Of a stretch of DNA of 64,000 nucleotides, positions 50,101-52,331 are shown one piece after another. The DNA is from Candidatus Obscuribacterales bacterium (GTDB taxonomy: Bacteria > Cyanobacteriota > Vampirovibrionia > Obscuribacterales > Obscuribacteraceae). Positions within the stretch are counted from its first letter, which is position 1, and every line of letters starts with the position of its first letter. The stretch covers positions 1-64,000 of the forward strand of contig JAHBVO010000006.1 in NCBI GenBank assembly GCA_019637435.1. The letters run 5' to 3'. The notes beneath the pieces were generated by a model. It worked only from the letters and a program-made list of their open reading frames with translations. It did no database searches and was not told the DNA's origin. The position numbers were made by a program, and so were the translations under genes.

Positions 50101-51711
50101 GATGAGCTCCGTCTCCTCGCTGGTGGCAAGGGAGCGATCACAACATCTAAGGATGTCGTCATCACAGCTGGACAGAGCATAGAATTCCAAGCAGACACAG
50201 GCGCCATCGGCAAGAAACCGATTGTGGTGAACACACCGGTTATATCGGCAAACACGCAAGGTGCTGTCAACATAATCAACAACTTCACCGGTCCGATGGT
50301 GCTCGCAAACTCCACAGGCGGCAAGGGCTTCAGTCTTGAATCAGCAGGTGGAATCGAAATCGGTGATCTCTCCACCACTAAGGGTTCCATCGACGTCATC
50401 GCCAACGGAGGCATCCTATCCGTCAGAGCAGGCAATAACGTAAACGCGGCAAACGGAGCACTATCCCTGATTAATATGGACACCACCAATGGTTCCATCT
50501 TGATTGACGACGGAGCGACGGTCCAAACCTCCGGAAAAGGCAAAACCACTACCATCTCCATCGGTGCAGCACCGAAGAAAGGTACGGTCGGCGTAACCCC
50601 AGCAGGCGTGACCGTCGACGAGGATGGCGGGACCGTCTACTTCGGTCAAGCCGGTGGCGTTGTGGCACAGTCAGTCGCGGATGTGATCGCTAAGAATCAG
50701 GATGTGATCTTCAATAACTCATCCACTAATATCGGAACTAACAAGATAGTCCTGGGTGATAACGCGACCGTCATCGCAGACCCACCGTCGAGAGCGGTTT
50801 CCTCAATGCCGGTCGTGATGCCTAGCACCATTGACCTCAGCGCTCAGCCTACCATCTCCGGTACATCGAGCGGCTCAGCCTCCGTTGCCATCAACAATGG
50901 CTTCACTTCAACATTCGACGCGTCACAAATTACAAACCAATTGGCGACCGTCGATAATTCGACAGGCTGGACGGAAACAGCCAACACGAACGGCGCAAGA
51001 ACACTCAGCCGCGCGCTCCACGGTGGCATCACCACATGCGGTGCGGATGATGGCATCGAAAGCGCAGATGACATGCTAGTGAGCGCTGCTTTCCACGCAG
51101 GAAAAGACACGGGTCTCAATGAGTACTCAATCGACAACAGCAAGGTCGACATGATTGAATCGACTGACGCCAGCGTCAAGCAGTTGCCTAACAGCAAGCG
51201 CTTCGTGCTCAAGCAAGGAAACGTAGTCTTCGCTCCGTTCCAGGACACCACAATCGAAACCGCTCACGGCTCCGTGAAGATTGCTGCAAACTCCGTAGCA
51301 CTCGTAATGGAATCGAAGAACGGATTGGCGGTTTATAACATCAACGACACCAAGAAGAATTCTGTCGTCATCACCACCGAAGATAAGCAATTGACACTCT
51401 CTCCAGGACGTCATGCTCTGGTCAGCAACCATGAAGAGTTTGTCGATGGCAATGCTGTCGAACTCGTCCAACATCGCAACTTGAGCAGACTGAAACTCAA
51501 CAACGGCATGAAGGTCTTCACAACGGAATTCTCTATCCCGTCAGCATGCTACGCTGTTAAACCGCTCAAGCAGTTGATGAGTTCGAAACACGCAGAGGCT
51601 TCGAAGATGGCGAAAGGCATCCTCAAGACTACTGCGGTAATAATGACTTTGAGCCCAGACAAGGGAGATTTCGTCCAGTTCTTCAAACCAAGAACCACAG
51701 CGATGAAATAG
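23119..51711 (+). CDS. Giant secreted beta-helix protein (9,530 aa) with C-terminal FecR-like domain
   Basis: One uninterrupted reading frame of 28.6 kb. Residues 1-39 form a long signal peptide (Arg-rich n-region, hydrophobic core Ala-Ser-Phe-Leu-Ala-Phe-Leu-Met-Phe-Tyr, Ala-Trp-Ala before cleavage). A charged Arg/Glu-rich stretch (about 53-140) follows. The rest is Gly/Asn/Thr/Ser-rich beta-repeat sequence (GGNITL, GGxVxI, LTVNE types) as in filamentous-haemagglutinin-like beta-helices, containing four tandem repeat families and three copies of a dispersed module. Cysteine is extremely rare; six were seen, all beyond residue 6,770. Residues about 9,362-9,454 resemble a FecR domain (GSVxIAxNSVALV, then LSPGRHALV). 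A conserved tail with Lys-Pro-Leu-Lys and Met-Ser-Ser follows. No TPS domain, LPxTG, PEP-CTERM or autotransporter barrel is visible. It is likely a surface or matrix protein. The ATG at 23119 lacks a strong ribosome-binding site. Confidence 0.92.
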   Translation: MQSIRVQSNKTQSRFIRRFGASFLAFLMFYSTTAAWANPESVPVQLNTSNANQNWRAAREESRALRHEMRQEARMQRLEDRQVRVNPVITPGFQSGLANEIRNALQADRVRGQGALERGITRGERKEQRQNAQHLDRNTAVLYPGQVSTFRTVRPNVPTVSTRGTNRSTYVNDAGNAKLLNKGVSLDLASTANNITLGKNMLDGTVIINVGGVDKQFAAGDKVTAAEYAAINQKLATGSQGLTLSNKGAATGGALNINTISDDGKTIRASELVVPQSVSVVGDFARNADGVRVTGDLNNAGSLYAVSSNASKNTAVIGARDINNAQGGLISTNVPTSVSSQFGEVNSTLDLSLKANRDLNNEGSITSSGNLELSAGRKIDNSGIAEASGNLSLTSSNIRNSGAISSVNKSVSITALPDMNINVDNSGGVINAQSGDINVTTVSATNPKLNTVLNGGDWHSRQLNVSSSDGAVDINAGDVTARVNVKAGSAHIYADTNALDIGDFEVSGDPILSSSGDVNFSGNIVTNGADLAIIAGGNVNANGFNTINTSSSSAGGGGDITIVAGAAFTTPGATLNITGGTTSGGILNLDQLSTLDSRGTGINTSGGAINLIAYSGDTNNGSISLGNVGIQAGGTGIGVNGNVQIIAGTATGSAINVGAITSTGGSGGGGAINISTATPAIVGGQVVIDNSSPITGGSILSGSFTPGATQGSSMSIGSLNAAGTVSLSAGENFSVPSVTAARTVVTSLGNIAFTSTVTSPGGILAVSAKDIVNSGASQLRADSATGDGGNITLIAGADFSRNANNVAINGASTFGGVIGLDQSSQIQIFRTSSTAIDGSAGDINLTAFFGSGFNAGLIRIGSAAALEAQGNGLGANGTLSVVSGADQVNAINFTEFRADMGAAGTGGVTLSASAPVASALNPVTFSTTATDFAGISSANDFLGGNRTPNSTIGFNNIYLSSVPFTLLVGAETGFSSVSGATSFRADSLNNLTLGAVTANNTLLTALGNIRLNSTITSPGGILAVAGHDIYNGGASQLRTDSSTGDGGNITLIAGADFTTNASDIAINGASDSGGVIGLDQFSQIQVFRTSSTATNGSAGDVNLTAFYGDGFNAGLIRVGSAATIEAQGNGLGSNGTLSIVSEADQVNAINFTEFRANLGAAGTGGVTLSASAPVATSLNPVTFSTTSDFAGISSVNNFSGGSRTSNSTIGFNFVTLNDAPFTMLVGAETGFAAVTGATLFRADSLNNLSMGAVTANRTLLTAAGNIRLNGIITSPGGVLAVSGRDIYNGGAAQLLADSSTADGGNITLIAGADFTSNATNVAINGASATGGLIGMDRFSHLQAFRTSSTAIGGSAGNVNLAAFAGPGVDAGLVRMGGAALIEAQGNGSGSNGTVTIVSGANFADAINFTEIRTNLGASGSGGVILSASNPVASSLNPVTFSTTTEFAGMTSANDFLGGTRTTGSTINFNAINVNNVPVTILTGANVGQDSASSITGASLYRVDSMGNLSLNFITANRTLATASGRIRMTNAITSPGGIFAVAGYDIFSVGAPSLFANSTTGDGGNITLIAGADFTVGANDVSILGASATGGYVGLDQSSQVQSITTVGADGFDAGNVNLVAFSGSAMTNPGLVRLGGAAEVKAYATGGGANGDVTIVSGFQGPIPDFTSTINANVINVSGPTVVTSAPGTGSVTLSNSAPNASLSNPVVLTTSQSGFGNITSTNDFLGGTRTVAGASIYVNAIKANNSPVTLLGGNGAPGTIASVNFGDISTASLLRIDSLGDVVTSTINANQTFVTATGVIRVPTVVTSPGGILMVARSNVFSGGAPQLLANAANGDGGNITIIAGADFTVGANDVTINGGTSTGGYVGFDQLSSIQAMRTNGGAGNGNAGDITLVAFAGTGDFAGVVRTGGAVTIEAKGNGTGSNGDIKVIAGSSLTDAIQLKNVDLNGGSAGTGSITLSASTPLATSLDPVKVATTTVGFAEIITTNDFLGGTRTGAATIGVDTLTLNKAPVTILTGADTSYGFLTGVSNLRIDSLGTINVNSINSDQIFLTALGRVRVNGTLNSPGGILIVSGSDIYSGGAPQFNTSSPTGDGGNISLIAGADYVLGANDISIRGGTVGGGYVGLDQFSSVQVLRTNGGGLSGTAGDINLVAFTGNSSVSAGVVRTGNSAFIEALGSGTGANGDVTLVSGANGPTDDGQPTINIRGVNINSGANGTGSVILSNSTPNATIANQVTLSTVSGSTFGGITSTNNFLGGARTNFVNSAVNITDTISTNNAPVTLLGGSNVTFGTISGANLLRIDSLGTVTTNTINANQTFITAQGNIRLNSTTTSPGGIMMVAGGDISSGGAPQLNATANGDAGNISLIAGAAFTEVAGGLRIDGASATGGNLNLQFFSGIQVLTTNSTGGDGSAGDINLIAFSNGGNNGYVFTTGGGFSINAEGNGTGANGTVTVVAGADQNQNAIAMANSFTRNGTGGGGGITLRAAAPLFTAQTATLSGTSNFGGVSAGNFTSGTLSATADIAAGDLVTRDGDISVSSRNVNLGSIIADGGIAPSTSSGGTITINTNSATTLRSNGGGVNRITYLSASGGAVSGDAGTISLSNVGAGGIDVTAGNIFLNTTDGNGGTLSLNAPTSTLTLPTANLTIFTNGTDRNGGSIIINANALDNGGNPFTFTALGTGTGLGGTVDVTLNSGSIATGTDPGQFNPVVGSDGVIRLKATNGGVTVAPFTSIAGREVSLTAGGGNITLTDANIVGTSGGQINLTNSFAAGTINQFGASLISGGNLSVQTVSSNVILNTSVEGLRFNSVNGGLIVNNASSSLTVNSSNTAGTLSIATPGSMYFAENVTANGGITLTSNAPGGLFSGPGVLKTSPGFALNVNLGSTGSQAYLNTEVSNFTGNATNGGLISLTQTGNISIGTGSTLFIDDLRVIADGNIHLVNNVVADPVSLISTTDILLSADITANDGILLVSGGNIRTDIVGLDINGSGTHGGNITMVAGAAYTVDSDLGIIVIDGPSSTGGSIDFVTGGSITTLSSAATSAATGDYAGDINLIAYAGGTTNSGTVRITPATTIDASAADVLNNAGAVNIIASGVNGTSTISVGDIDSTGGSNNPASSINVLGAVANSNVQISLFNAIPASSFVPVSSPAGADISTGAIATSGASINVDGQANVTTGAVSASPLGSDQTGGSISIAGVQTTTGAVTTNGTGTGGGGNIAITGLSGLTTGTLTANGGTSGIGGSVSLYSNSATVLSHAAISAQAGANGLAGGSVTVRNDGVGGINYNGVDVSGGIGSGGSIDFETAGTLNFVSANMLANGATDAGNITLRAFNITGSNGLNLQANGAAPGSGLGIDIGTTGVGSAGDITIQGNVNLTTTKDIQIFSGGGLTIDTSTSIGALGTVNIASNRLFATLANIFTGGTTGDQQGRAVTITSTGNLTQFGNITTDGFGNSSAGSVTVANTSSTGIISMGAINANGGVSGDGGTVLVTASSSSTVTVSSVSATGGSTAGNGGSVTVRNDGTASFEGFVRVTAGIDVSAQDDAGSVILDAEGTQDGLVQVGGTINATSASGTNGSVTIEGRQIQAISPLFINAGLGGSTNTGAVNITATAGGLFSSGNSINIYSGDDLTLNLNSAAAIQSNGGDITLHAGGDLNGNGANINASATAANTNGGTISIDAGLFANSAGVSLGNIVSNGNGTGTGGTIDITLRGSAVNYSLGTGGSIRSIASRGGTGSTGGDVSISQTSINPLSLLNGLDIDVTTASGDAGNINISTQGELVVTSGAVTLAAEGQTGRNNGNISIQATNVAVASGATSLTLDTFKTGSNAGTGNIAINNLGGGGIYTAGGDFIVDAGNNFTSNATYVNTNIGAAAGSGNVSVTARGDINFSAAAPISTVAVNADQNGGNVTLTSGTAGFIRVGNIIANGDGTGDGGTVAITAGTGELLGLTSITANGGTDGDGGVINVTVNSASMLDFTSLIARGGSVSGNGGSISLTNTGDGGIRIDNGDIDVGVNPAGNGNGGFITIDATAGPSDGTVLIGSSANITADAGLTGAVGGRIEITGASIAFTGPPASAIISAVNGDNTNGITLTTTSTGISTSGSNLSIATSGAATINLANSLLATGGGNLSINADVINAAGQTFQTNSLAANANGGNITLNAVGDVTTSQLNTVGSGTGNGGDVNVTGALVTLGDISADGGLDGDGGDVTINSTRFALSNILARGGSNGGSGGSVLVNAYTNFSNSILNVETTGSTSGGDGGNITVANAGSGQIQFNGTTGLVSSAPAGNAGDITLTGGLLSFGANSRNIIADGGITNGDITVNSVNVAFTSTTGTNTVRASGTGTGGSITFNSPGGNMTTGGSAISMDTKGSVTLAMLFADVITNGGALAINAGQDIDADADFNTSSATGNGGDVTLSVSSGAGNSIFFNTINASGASGFNGGTVQITGSQGGTAFNGITSNGAGSGNGGAVTISADQDTQLDIDAISSTGGTSNGDISITNAGDGNIRAISSLTGRQISLSNSAGTGGIALFGATINASNGILLDSGAGITQTVSSISGGALDVRFVTGPVTLSTNVASLTTSASGQSLTINETSGISILGQNIGSLTVNSTNGNITVDAPATATALLRLNATNGGVTTSVAVQSPVIEIVAGNGNVLFNGNLVSSGASGGITLSSTGSISGTGSVQTDAASSIGLDITLNGSGNATFSNAAVSKLTTAGTSNGTVTINNGNNALQIGALGSALSLVASSTNVGGITLTQNNSTTGTVTFNAPYFSVNDTTLQAASILIQNLNGGLTVDGGATLGTLTGTTPAAGPAGTPSVPTAINIVTQVGAALNLVGDINFNGDLTIDNTFGTTTSTSGSLFTGNNNVRLTAASWVTNSETNGGIVGNDFVFTISAGGTIINTDGDVNLSSNTTLVGQDFAIVARNNINMNGVTINLSNTTGDAGNLSIIAGYDFTTSSGGQIQTQAPYTFAGSSVAGGSVNATGAQLITTATGGNGGNVLVVANNGSVNLGGSSLIDASSTTGVGGSVTIIGQNGITANDITTNGNDVVLSVSAPQILGGPLVVTDGTLSGGIVDASAAVTDGNLQLHNINGASNVQLRGGNGASNTITQTAGGVVNASNLRVVLENGSATLAGNAGLLNAIVGGAGSVTLDNGSTDINLVVSNSNTAQNIDVRTTGSLVLSSDITAGSLTLYGGGIGLNVNRNVTVNGATVIRSTAGPLTVTNAISGGSVLLEQAAANGLVDINNTVTSTGTSVTLSNAGVGNVHIDAAVNAATALNLTLGSGTLDQTASVSGTSLDVTVGTGTVNLNTQNNNVGALSVTASGAANVQLNNGTNDLSIDSIAGLSTGGLIVRTTGNLDLNSAISVNTLTLSGGGSGLTIDNNIVTTGLASITATAGALTVDSTHTVSGAGDKLLQATGSAGDVVINGGVSGNNVTLRATTTGGDVTIAAAVTAAGGTIGLETDGGNVSETGAGSLTSSVLNLSLGQNGSSATLNNANNVGTLNSLGLANGTTVSFNNAGNPIQLGNIIGTGHNYQVSTTSGAITTSTNAFNFATLGLTTATGSITIDADITATTSANLEVTGGSGNLTITSQGTLTSAAGAVSLTNNGSGNIAINGALSGNQVALQIAGGQVNQSGTGVLTAGTLDVIITGIGFANLSTLQNNIGVLNTDAQVFGSTQIDNGSNDITVNNIVGGTQNLYVHTSGSIDLMNDFTVGSLNLQAGGALDIDVDIVANNVTSVTTVGAPLNITSSGSLTGVGSKTILAGGTFTADGALTSTSFVTLQASGAIDVNAAISGTNIIIDSFNSGISLDGAVTASSSLSMSTVGSNVISQTVALTAPTLNITLANGSANLAFPVTTNNVGILNTNVSGAGFVGLNNGANDITLNNIVGNNQSLTVLTTGSMLFNTDFQVDALGLTSSNMNITVDIVTTGNATINGVSGDLVVANSGSLTGSGFKYLSALSAGTQIDINGAVTGSGVTMFHQNGGDISLDAAVTATSGTLTLTTSSTGNISQSVALSAPTLQINLGSGTAALTSANNVGTLNTSVSGTGSVAFNNGNNDLALNTITGQNQSLSVSTTGEITTSGGPFQVVGLDLDATAITLNTAVTATGTASLTTTTGDLTIAATGSLIGSGDKTLQTASGTIAINGNLSGTNVDLIATGAGNISNNATINATTLGISITSGTVTQTGSITAATVNTSMTSGSITLTGNSVGALNATFNTVGAGSLVFGNTTDLALSVTGTANSLYIGSAGVLDLQSGITANSIGLSSSGTLTIDQNLVALTGVSNFTSTAGDLVVTASGSVSGAGSLLTFYGNNVDINGSVSTSNGHIQIANAGGASQTITLDAAVSASGTLEILGGAGTTTQTVAISADQLTVTLFGGTVNLTNSGNSVTSLTTNDLTTSSINFNNGTNPLTIGSITGSNQSLTVSAGAITTSSAIVVNNLSLTSTGSGNDITLADSVTGTTSITLNSADDIVQNSGTIGGGAFMLTFGTNSLTLQTDVTSLTSSGTPAVSQLQVLEANSIQLLAQSVSNLSVTAGSAGSGDITTGADLTATTLSLNANGGDITLTNNLTAAIISLTASGSITSAGVLDVDTLTLTGGNIGTLLAPVRISSATSTLVTIASSGNVFVSKLDSNLLAVSPGATATNLTLTADVLETRGATLTGAFNATANDYSANGPLQATSITVASEAGSGLVVNGLASAVMTATSGSVNFTATASDLTLNGAMTFNGTTNLTVSPFNDIVVSTGANYVGNDTVNLNTCSIVLQGNISGDPLNFNCPLGAGTIANSTGDVDLTGLNLNFSGQSLAIIASGNVLAGTNTLINLSSSTGDAGDLLVVAGFDFTPATGGQVGPVATLFTMGAPNATGGNINLVGLTVNTTSTNGAGGDVQLIANGGSSFSGQIAAGNFNTTGSTANGSFTVIAENGFTAGTISSGTVSITNAEPVITGGTILIGNGEQLGAGSFSAGAATSGDIIVGSINANGADVTITAGTTVFDDITITSLGANNLNLNVGAGIVEIANSDVNVLNTNAGGDAFIRLNSNVNGIELGSISGATQDLSVTDDTSIATTSGFTTGDLWLVAPTISLDHAIVTNGSTNITAVNSLQLNASLTGAGYKSLSSSGTFTINAQLSSSAYIQLGVGGVLTDTALGFVTAPTLYLYGDSGSVTTLDSASNNVGTLNTDSTGAASIAYSNGANDLVLGTVTGAGQNLTVSTTGNLDQTTAINIASLNLSGGGTGLNIDFGITTSGLASLNATAGDLTVTGVIDGAGDKQLTALGAVNINSAVSGQNVSITGSTIALDATVTGSTTIALDANGAITQTSGSVSGGALTVAFGSGPLTLATDVTSLSTDAVGQSLTINEANGIQLLAQNIDNLLISAGLTSAGAITTGATVTVGNTLSLTDNNGGISLSNSILAQNTLLFSNTSITQSSGVISSDALSIDVSGGSSTLTTDVNSLTVALSNNATVTVNEDGGIAIVSGSGGNGSLTVNAGRNNTGDITTSGSLLNTIDVTGTLTLDNNNGGISLSVDINGTTAVNLDASTSISQSGALISGGALSVAFGTTASLSTSVASLTTNAPGRTLNIFNDGALSLLGQTLDTLNLTNQGDVTTNATFSVGTLNISTVTAGDINLNSNVTGTTAIILDAAGSISQGAGNILAGGNLTLTYAAGPVTLTTDVTSLASNGPGTLTINEDDGIQLYAQNVTALTVNAGRNNAGNITTAANISVSDLTLDNNNGSIAISNNLTATNVTLDASGTITQSAGIINGTTLSVGFGSGPVALTTNVSNLTTTTGGSLTVNENDGINLLAQSATNLTVNAGLTGAGAITTGANISVAGSLNLINSNGAINLNNNIAGSVGVSLDASTTITQAGGTSINGGALSLAFGSGPVSLTTDVASLTTDAAGNALSINEANGIQLLGQNLDQLVVTAGLSGAGDITTGADIVVPVLSLTNNNGSIALSNNINSTTSVVLDASATISQTAGTVTTDALEVDFGTSPVTLATNVNSLTSFSGGGSLTINESNGINIGVVDVDNLTVNAGLTGAGTLVVNASLSLSGALVLDNSNGSIDLSTAISANSITLDASTTINQSAGLLSATDLSVAFGDDTTVELDTNVAFLTTANSLGGTLTINENNDIALKSQNITDLNINAGVVSAGGITFFSPVTVAGAMTLTSNQGSINFNNNVSAGSVNATVVNGADLFIGATVDATTVTLTTNGGGILEVSSGNVVATTLNLNLNGGTPGSADLSTNANAVGTLNSAGGGSVSLNNGNTALNLGTLGAGQSLTASSTVSITTTSDVTTTGDVTLTTASLVNGFDLAANSITVASQTGSGLSVNGLTGGTFNATGSGEVVSMTATNGSLDLFGTMTFISETDMYADDIEFHVNTGANVTGQQRLTVHACDVNLQGAIVANPLIFDCQFSELTIGNGAGDVVLTGDIQALSRSVAIIASGSIIGSGITSIDLSNPGGPAGTLTMVAGFDFTPADTPQFEDSTTPFTGFTANATGGNIDLGNVTINVSSGTDTAGSVTAVANGGTTNAGTITVGAINANGAGAAGTVLLVGESGVTAGTITATGGSAGTVSLLAAQPTTSGVPTILNGVLSGGTFQAGAITSGDITTGAITATNVTLQTEGASSAITLNGALTSSNLNILAGAGTIDITSSGSNTIAAQADGSGNGGTLNVSSSDIIGGAGAINLTATGSTGNGGSIFFEHNGNAAMTVGSEYTFDASGALNGGFVNLRSLDADIIINGGLTAAGTNGDGARYVLQAGVPVRLVLNDTSFLSEANATGANGNGGTLSLTGGTIVAASSAAQPLLLSANGNGTGNGGSVFYTSSDVTQTFVGAPAKAPKGAAIFLELSATSGTAGGDGGIASVEVGGNLTVDPTAINAGPLATTGNHNGGSYQLSAGTNAPKGAYLVINGSLDASGVGTGGGGSIDLRTNNKKAFIVGSTKNLKNGVKGTLTANGNGGTVVLRNAGGGLTVSTSNALVGDELRLLAGGKGAITTSKDVVITAGQSIEFQADTGAIGKKPIVVNTPVISANTQGAVNIINNFTGPMVLANSTGGKGFSLESAGGIEIGDLSTTKGSIDVIANGGILSVRAGNNVNAANGALSLINMDTTNGSILIDDGATVQTSGKGKTTTISIGAAPKKGTVGVTPAGVTVDEDGGTVYFGQAGGVVAQSVADVIAKNQDVIFNNSSTNIGTNKIVLGDNATVIADPPSRAVSSMPVVMPSTIDLSAQPTISGTSSGSASVAINNGFTSTFDASQITNQLATVDNSTGWTETANTNGARTLSRALHGGITTCGADDGIESADDMLVSAAFHAGKDTGLNEYSIDNSKVDMIESTDASVKQLPNSKRFVLKQGNVVFAPFQDTTIETAHGSVKIAANSVALVMESKNGLAVYNINDTKKNSVVITTEDKQLTLSPGRHALVSNHEEFVDGNAVELVQHRNLSRLKLNNGMKVFTTEFSIPSACYAVKPLKQLMSSKHAEASKMAKGILKTTAVIMTLSPDKGDFVQFFKPRTTAMK
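25260..30660 (+). repeat. Repeat family A: seven units of about 260 codons in the giant gene
   Basis: Using the second Gly codon of the Ser-Pro-Gly-Gly-Ile/Val motif as anchor, units occur at 25402, 26176, 26947, 27727, 28555, 29329 and 30133. The spacings are 774, 771, 780, 828, 774 and 804 bp, all multiples of three. Each unit has the same order: SPGGI, GDGGNI.LIAGADF, GA...GG.IGLDQ, AGD.NL.AF, GNG.G.NG..., VTLSAS.P, NDFLGG.RT, then R.DSL and a return to the anchor. Units 1-3 resemble one another most (shared Ala-Ile-Asn-Phe-Thr-Glu-Phe-Arg-Ala), and units 5-7 form a second group (Arg-Ile-Asp-Ser-Leu-Gly). This indicates stepwise tandem duplication. Confidence 0.9.
32800..36700 (+). repeat. 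Repeat family D: six units of about 243 codons in the giant gene
   Basis: The motif Ile-x-Ala-Asn-Gly-Gly-x-x-Gly-x-Gly-Gly recurs with its first codon at 32818, 33547, 34204, 34978, 35710 and 36502. The spacings are 729, 657, 774, 732 and 792 bp, all divisible by three. Each occurrence is followed by an Ala/Ser-rich strand, a second A-x-GGS-x-x-GxGGSV element and an Asn-x-Gly-x-Gly turn. The units are more diverged than family A and would form a continuing beta-helix. Confidence 0.8.
37740..38370 (+). repeat. Dispersed module, copy 1 (no cysteines)
   Basis: A segment of about 210 codons reads GTI.NTDGDV.L, then FAIVA..N...., SNTTGDAG.LSIIAGYDFT, GGS.NATGAQL, GGNVLVVAN and a T..GTLSGG end. 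The same order recurs near 43.4-44.0 and 48.3-49.0 kb in this gene and near 58.4-59.1 kb in the second giant gene. This copy lacks the C-x16-C pair of the next two. Confidence 0.75.
38400..42560 (+). repeat. Repeat family B: eight units of about 180 codons in the giant gene
   Basis: The motif NNVG.LNT...G...-NNG.ND..L..I.G..Q.L recurs. The codon after the Asn-Asn pair is at 38548, 39085, 39640, 40135, 40726, 41260, 41779 and 42319, giving spacings of 537, 555, 495, 591, 534, 519 and 540 bp, all multiples of three. Between anchors there is a common sequence of TTG.L elements, GSL.G.G.K, a GAV.G.NV strand and A.T(A)..TL.I. Diverged single copies appear again at about 44.2, 44.7 and 47.9 kb. Confidence 0.85.
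43380..44050 (+). repeat. Dispersed module, copy 2, with C-x16-C pair
   Basis: Same module as at 37.7 kb. It opens with Asn-Thr-Cys and a second Cys 17 residues later (codons at 43429 and 43480), then TI.NSTGDV.LTG, a GDAG.L.VVAGFDFTP signature and GGQVGPV. It is followed by a G.IL.G.G end. The cysteines stand out because the protein is otherwise almost cysteine-free. Confidence 0.8.
45130..47640 (+). repeat. Repeat family C: eight units of about 110 codons in the giant gene
   Basis: The motif LTINE..GI.LL.Q recurs with the first codon at 45211, 45541, 45886, 46204, 46525, 46858, 47185 and 47518. The spacings are 330, 345, 318, 321, 333, 327 and 333 bp. Each unit also carries N.G....G.ITT, a LDNNNGSI.LS strand, a V.LDAS.TI.Q element and G.ALSVAFG..PV.L.T.V..LTT. 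A single relative at 36895 suggests where the family originated. Confidence 0.9.
48290..48960 (+). repeat. Dispersed module, copy 3, with C-x16-C pair
   Basis: Third copy of the module. The cysteine codons are at 48337 and 48388, exactly 17 codons apart as in copy 2. They are followed by TIGNGAGDVVLTG, LTMVAGFDFTP and an ILNGVLSGGTF end. The sequence around the cysteines (Leu-Gln-Gly-x-Ile and Asn/Asp-Pro-Leu-x-Phe) is conserved between copies 2 and 3. The second giant protein keeps the Pro-Leu-x-Phe but lacks both cysteines. Confidence 0.8.
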
Positions 51712-51722
51712 GAAAGGAAATC

Positions 51723-51731
51723 TGCTATAAA
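51723..51731 (+). promoter_or_regulatory. Extended -10 promoter for the acetyltransferase gene
   Basis: TGCTATAAA has the TG-n-TATAAA form of an extended -10 element and lies just after the stop of the giant gene. A start of transcription near 51738 would give a leader of about 25 nt to the TTG at 51764. No -35 element is seen, which extended -10 promoters can lack. Confidence 0.35.
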
Positions 51732-51733
51732 AA

Positions 51734-51754
51734 TCCAAACCTAGAAGTTTGGAG
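51734..51754 (+). promoter_or_regulatory. Hairpin overlapping the acetyltransferase ribosome-binding site
   Basis: TCCAAAC (51734-51740) pairs with GTTTGGA (51747-51753) around a 6-nt loop. The right arm contains the GGA of the only Shine-Dalgarno sequence (GGAG, 51751-51754), which lies 9 nt before TTG 51764. Translation initiation may thus be controlled by folding. The absence of a T tract argues against a terminator for the giant gene. Confidence 0.4.
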
Positions 51755-51763
51755 AGCATTCCC

Positions 51764-52330
51764 TTGACTACAGTAGACGGGTTGGAACTCAGGCAAGCTT
51801 GCAGCGATGATCGCGATGAGATTCTTAACGTGCATGAAGCCGCGTTCGGCCGTGCGGCTGAATCGAAACTAGTGGAGACACTGTTAAAAGACGGCGCAGA
51901 TATTCGCGAGCTATCACTTGTTGCGGTGCGCGATGGCAAAATCGTTAGTCACATTCTCTACACCGAGGTTCAAATCCTGGATGAGAAGAACAAAAATCTC
52001 TCCTCTATGGTGCGAGGCAAAGGTGGGATCGCTTATGCTGTAGCATTGGCACCGCTGGCGGTGCTACCTGCGCATCAGAAAAAAGGCGTCGGGAAAGCGC
52101 TTGCCAACGAGTCGTTAAGACTGGCAAATGAACGCGGTCATGGCATCGTAATCGTGCTCGGTCATCCAGAGTATTATCCAAAGTTCGGTTTCGAGCCGGC
52201 TTCGAAGTTCGGAATGAGTTCGCCCTTCGACGTTGCCGACGACGTTTTTATGGCGAAACCGCTATCGGCATTCAACGAAAAAATCTGTGGCAACGTCATT
52301 TACCACGACGCTTTCATTGAGGTCGAATAG
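51764..52330 (+). CDS. GNAT-family N-acetyltransferase (YhbS-like)
   Basis: Transfers an acetyl group from acetyl-CoA to an unidentified amine. The protein of about 188 residues has the acetyl-CoA pyrophosphate loop Gln-Lys-Lys-Gly-Val-Gly-Lys-Ala preceded by LAPLAVLPAH. The family's VLGHPEYYPKFGFEPA stretch follows, which is typical of YhbS-like members. The start was set to TTG 51764 because GGAG lies 9 nt upstream; an in-frame TTG at 51749 would put this ribosome-binding site inside the gene. It lies 52 bp behind the giant gene and is convergent with the esterase gene, with one base between the two stop codons. Confidence 0.88.
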   Translation: MTTVDGLELRQACSDDRDEILNVHEAAFGRAAESKLVETLLKDGADIRELSLVAVRDGKIVSHILYTEVQILDEKNKNLSSMVRGKGGIAYAVALAPLAVLPAHQKKGVGKALANESLRLANERGHGIVIVLGHPEYYPKFGFEPASKFGMSSPFDVADDVFMAKPLSAFNEKICGNVIYHDAFIEVE

Positions 52331-52331
52331 C

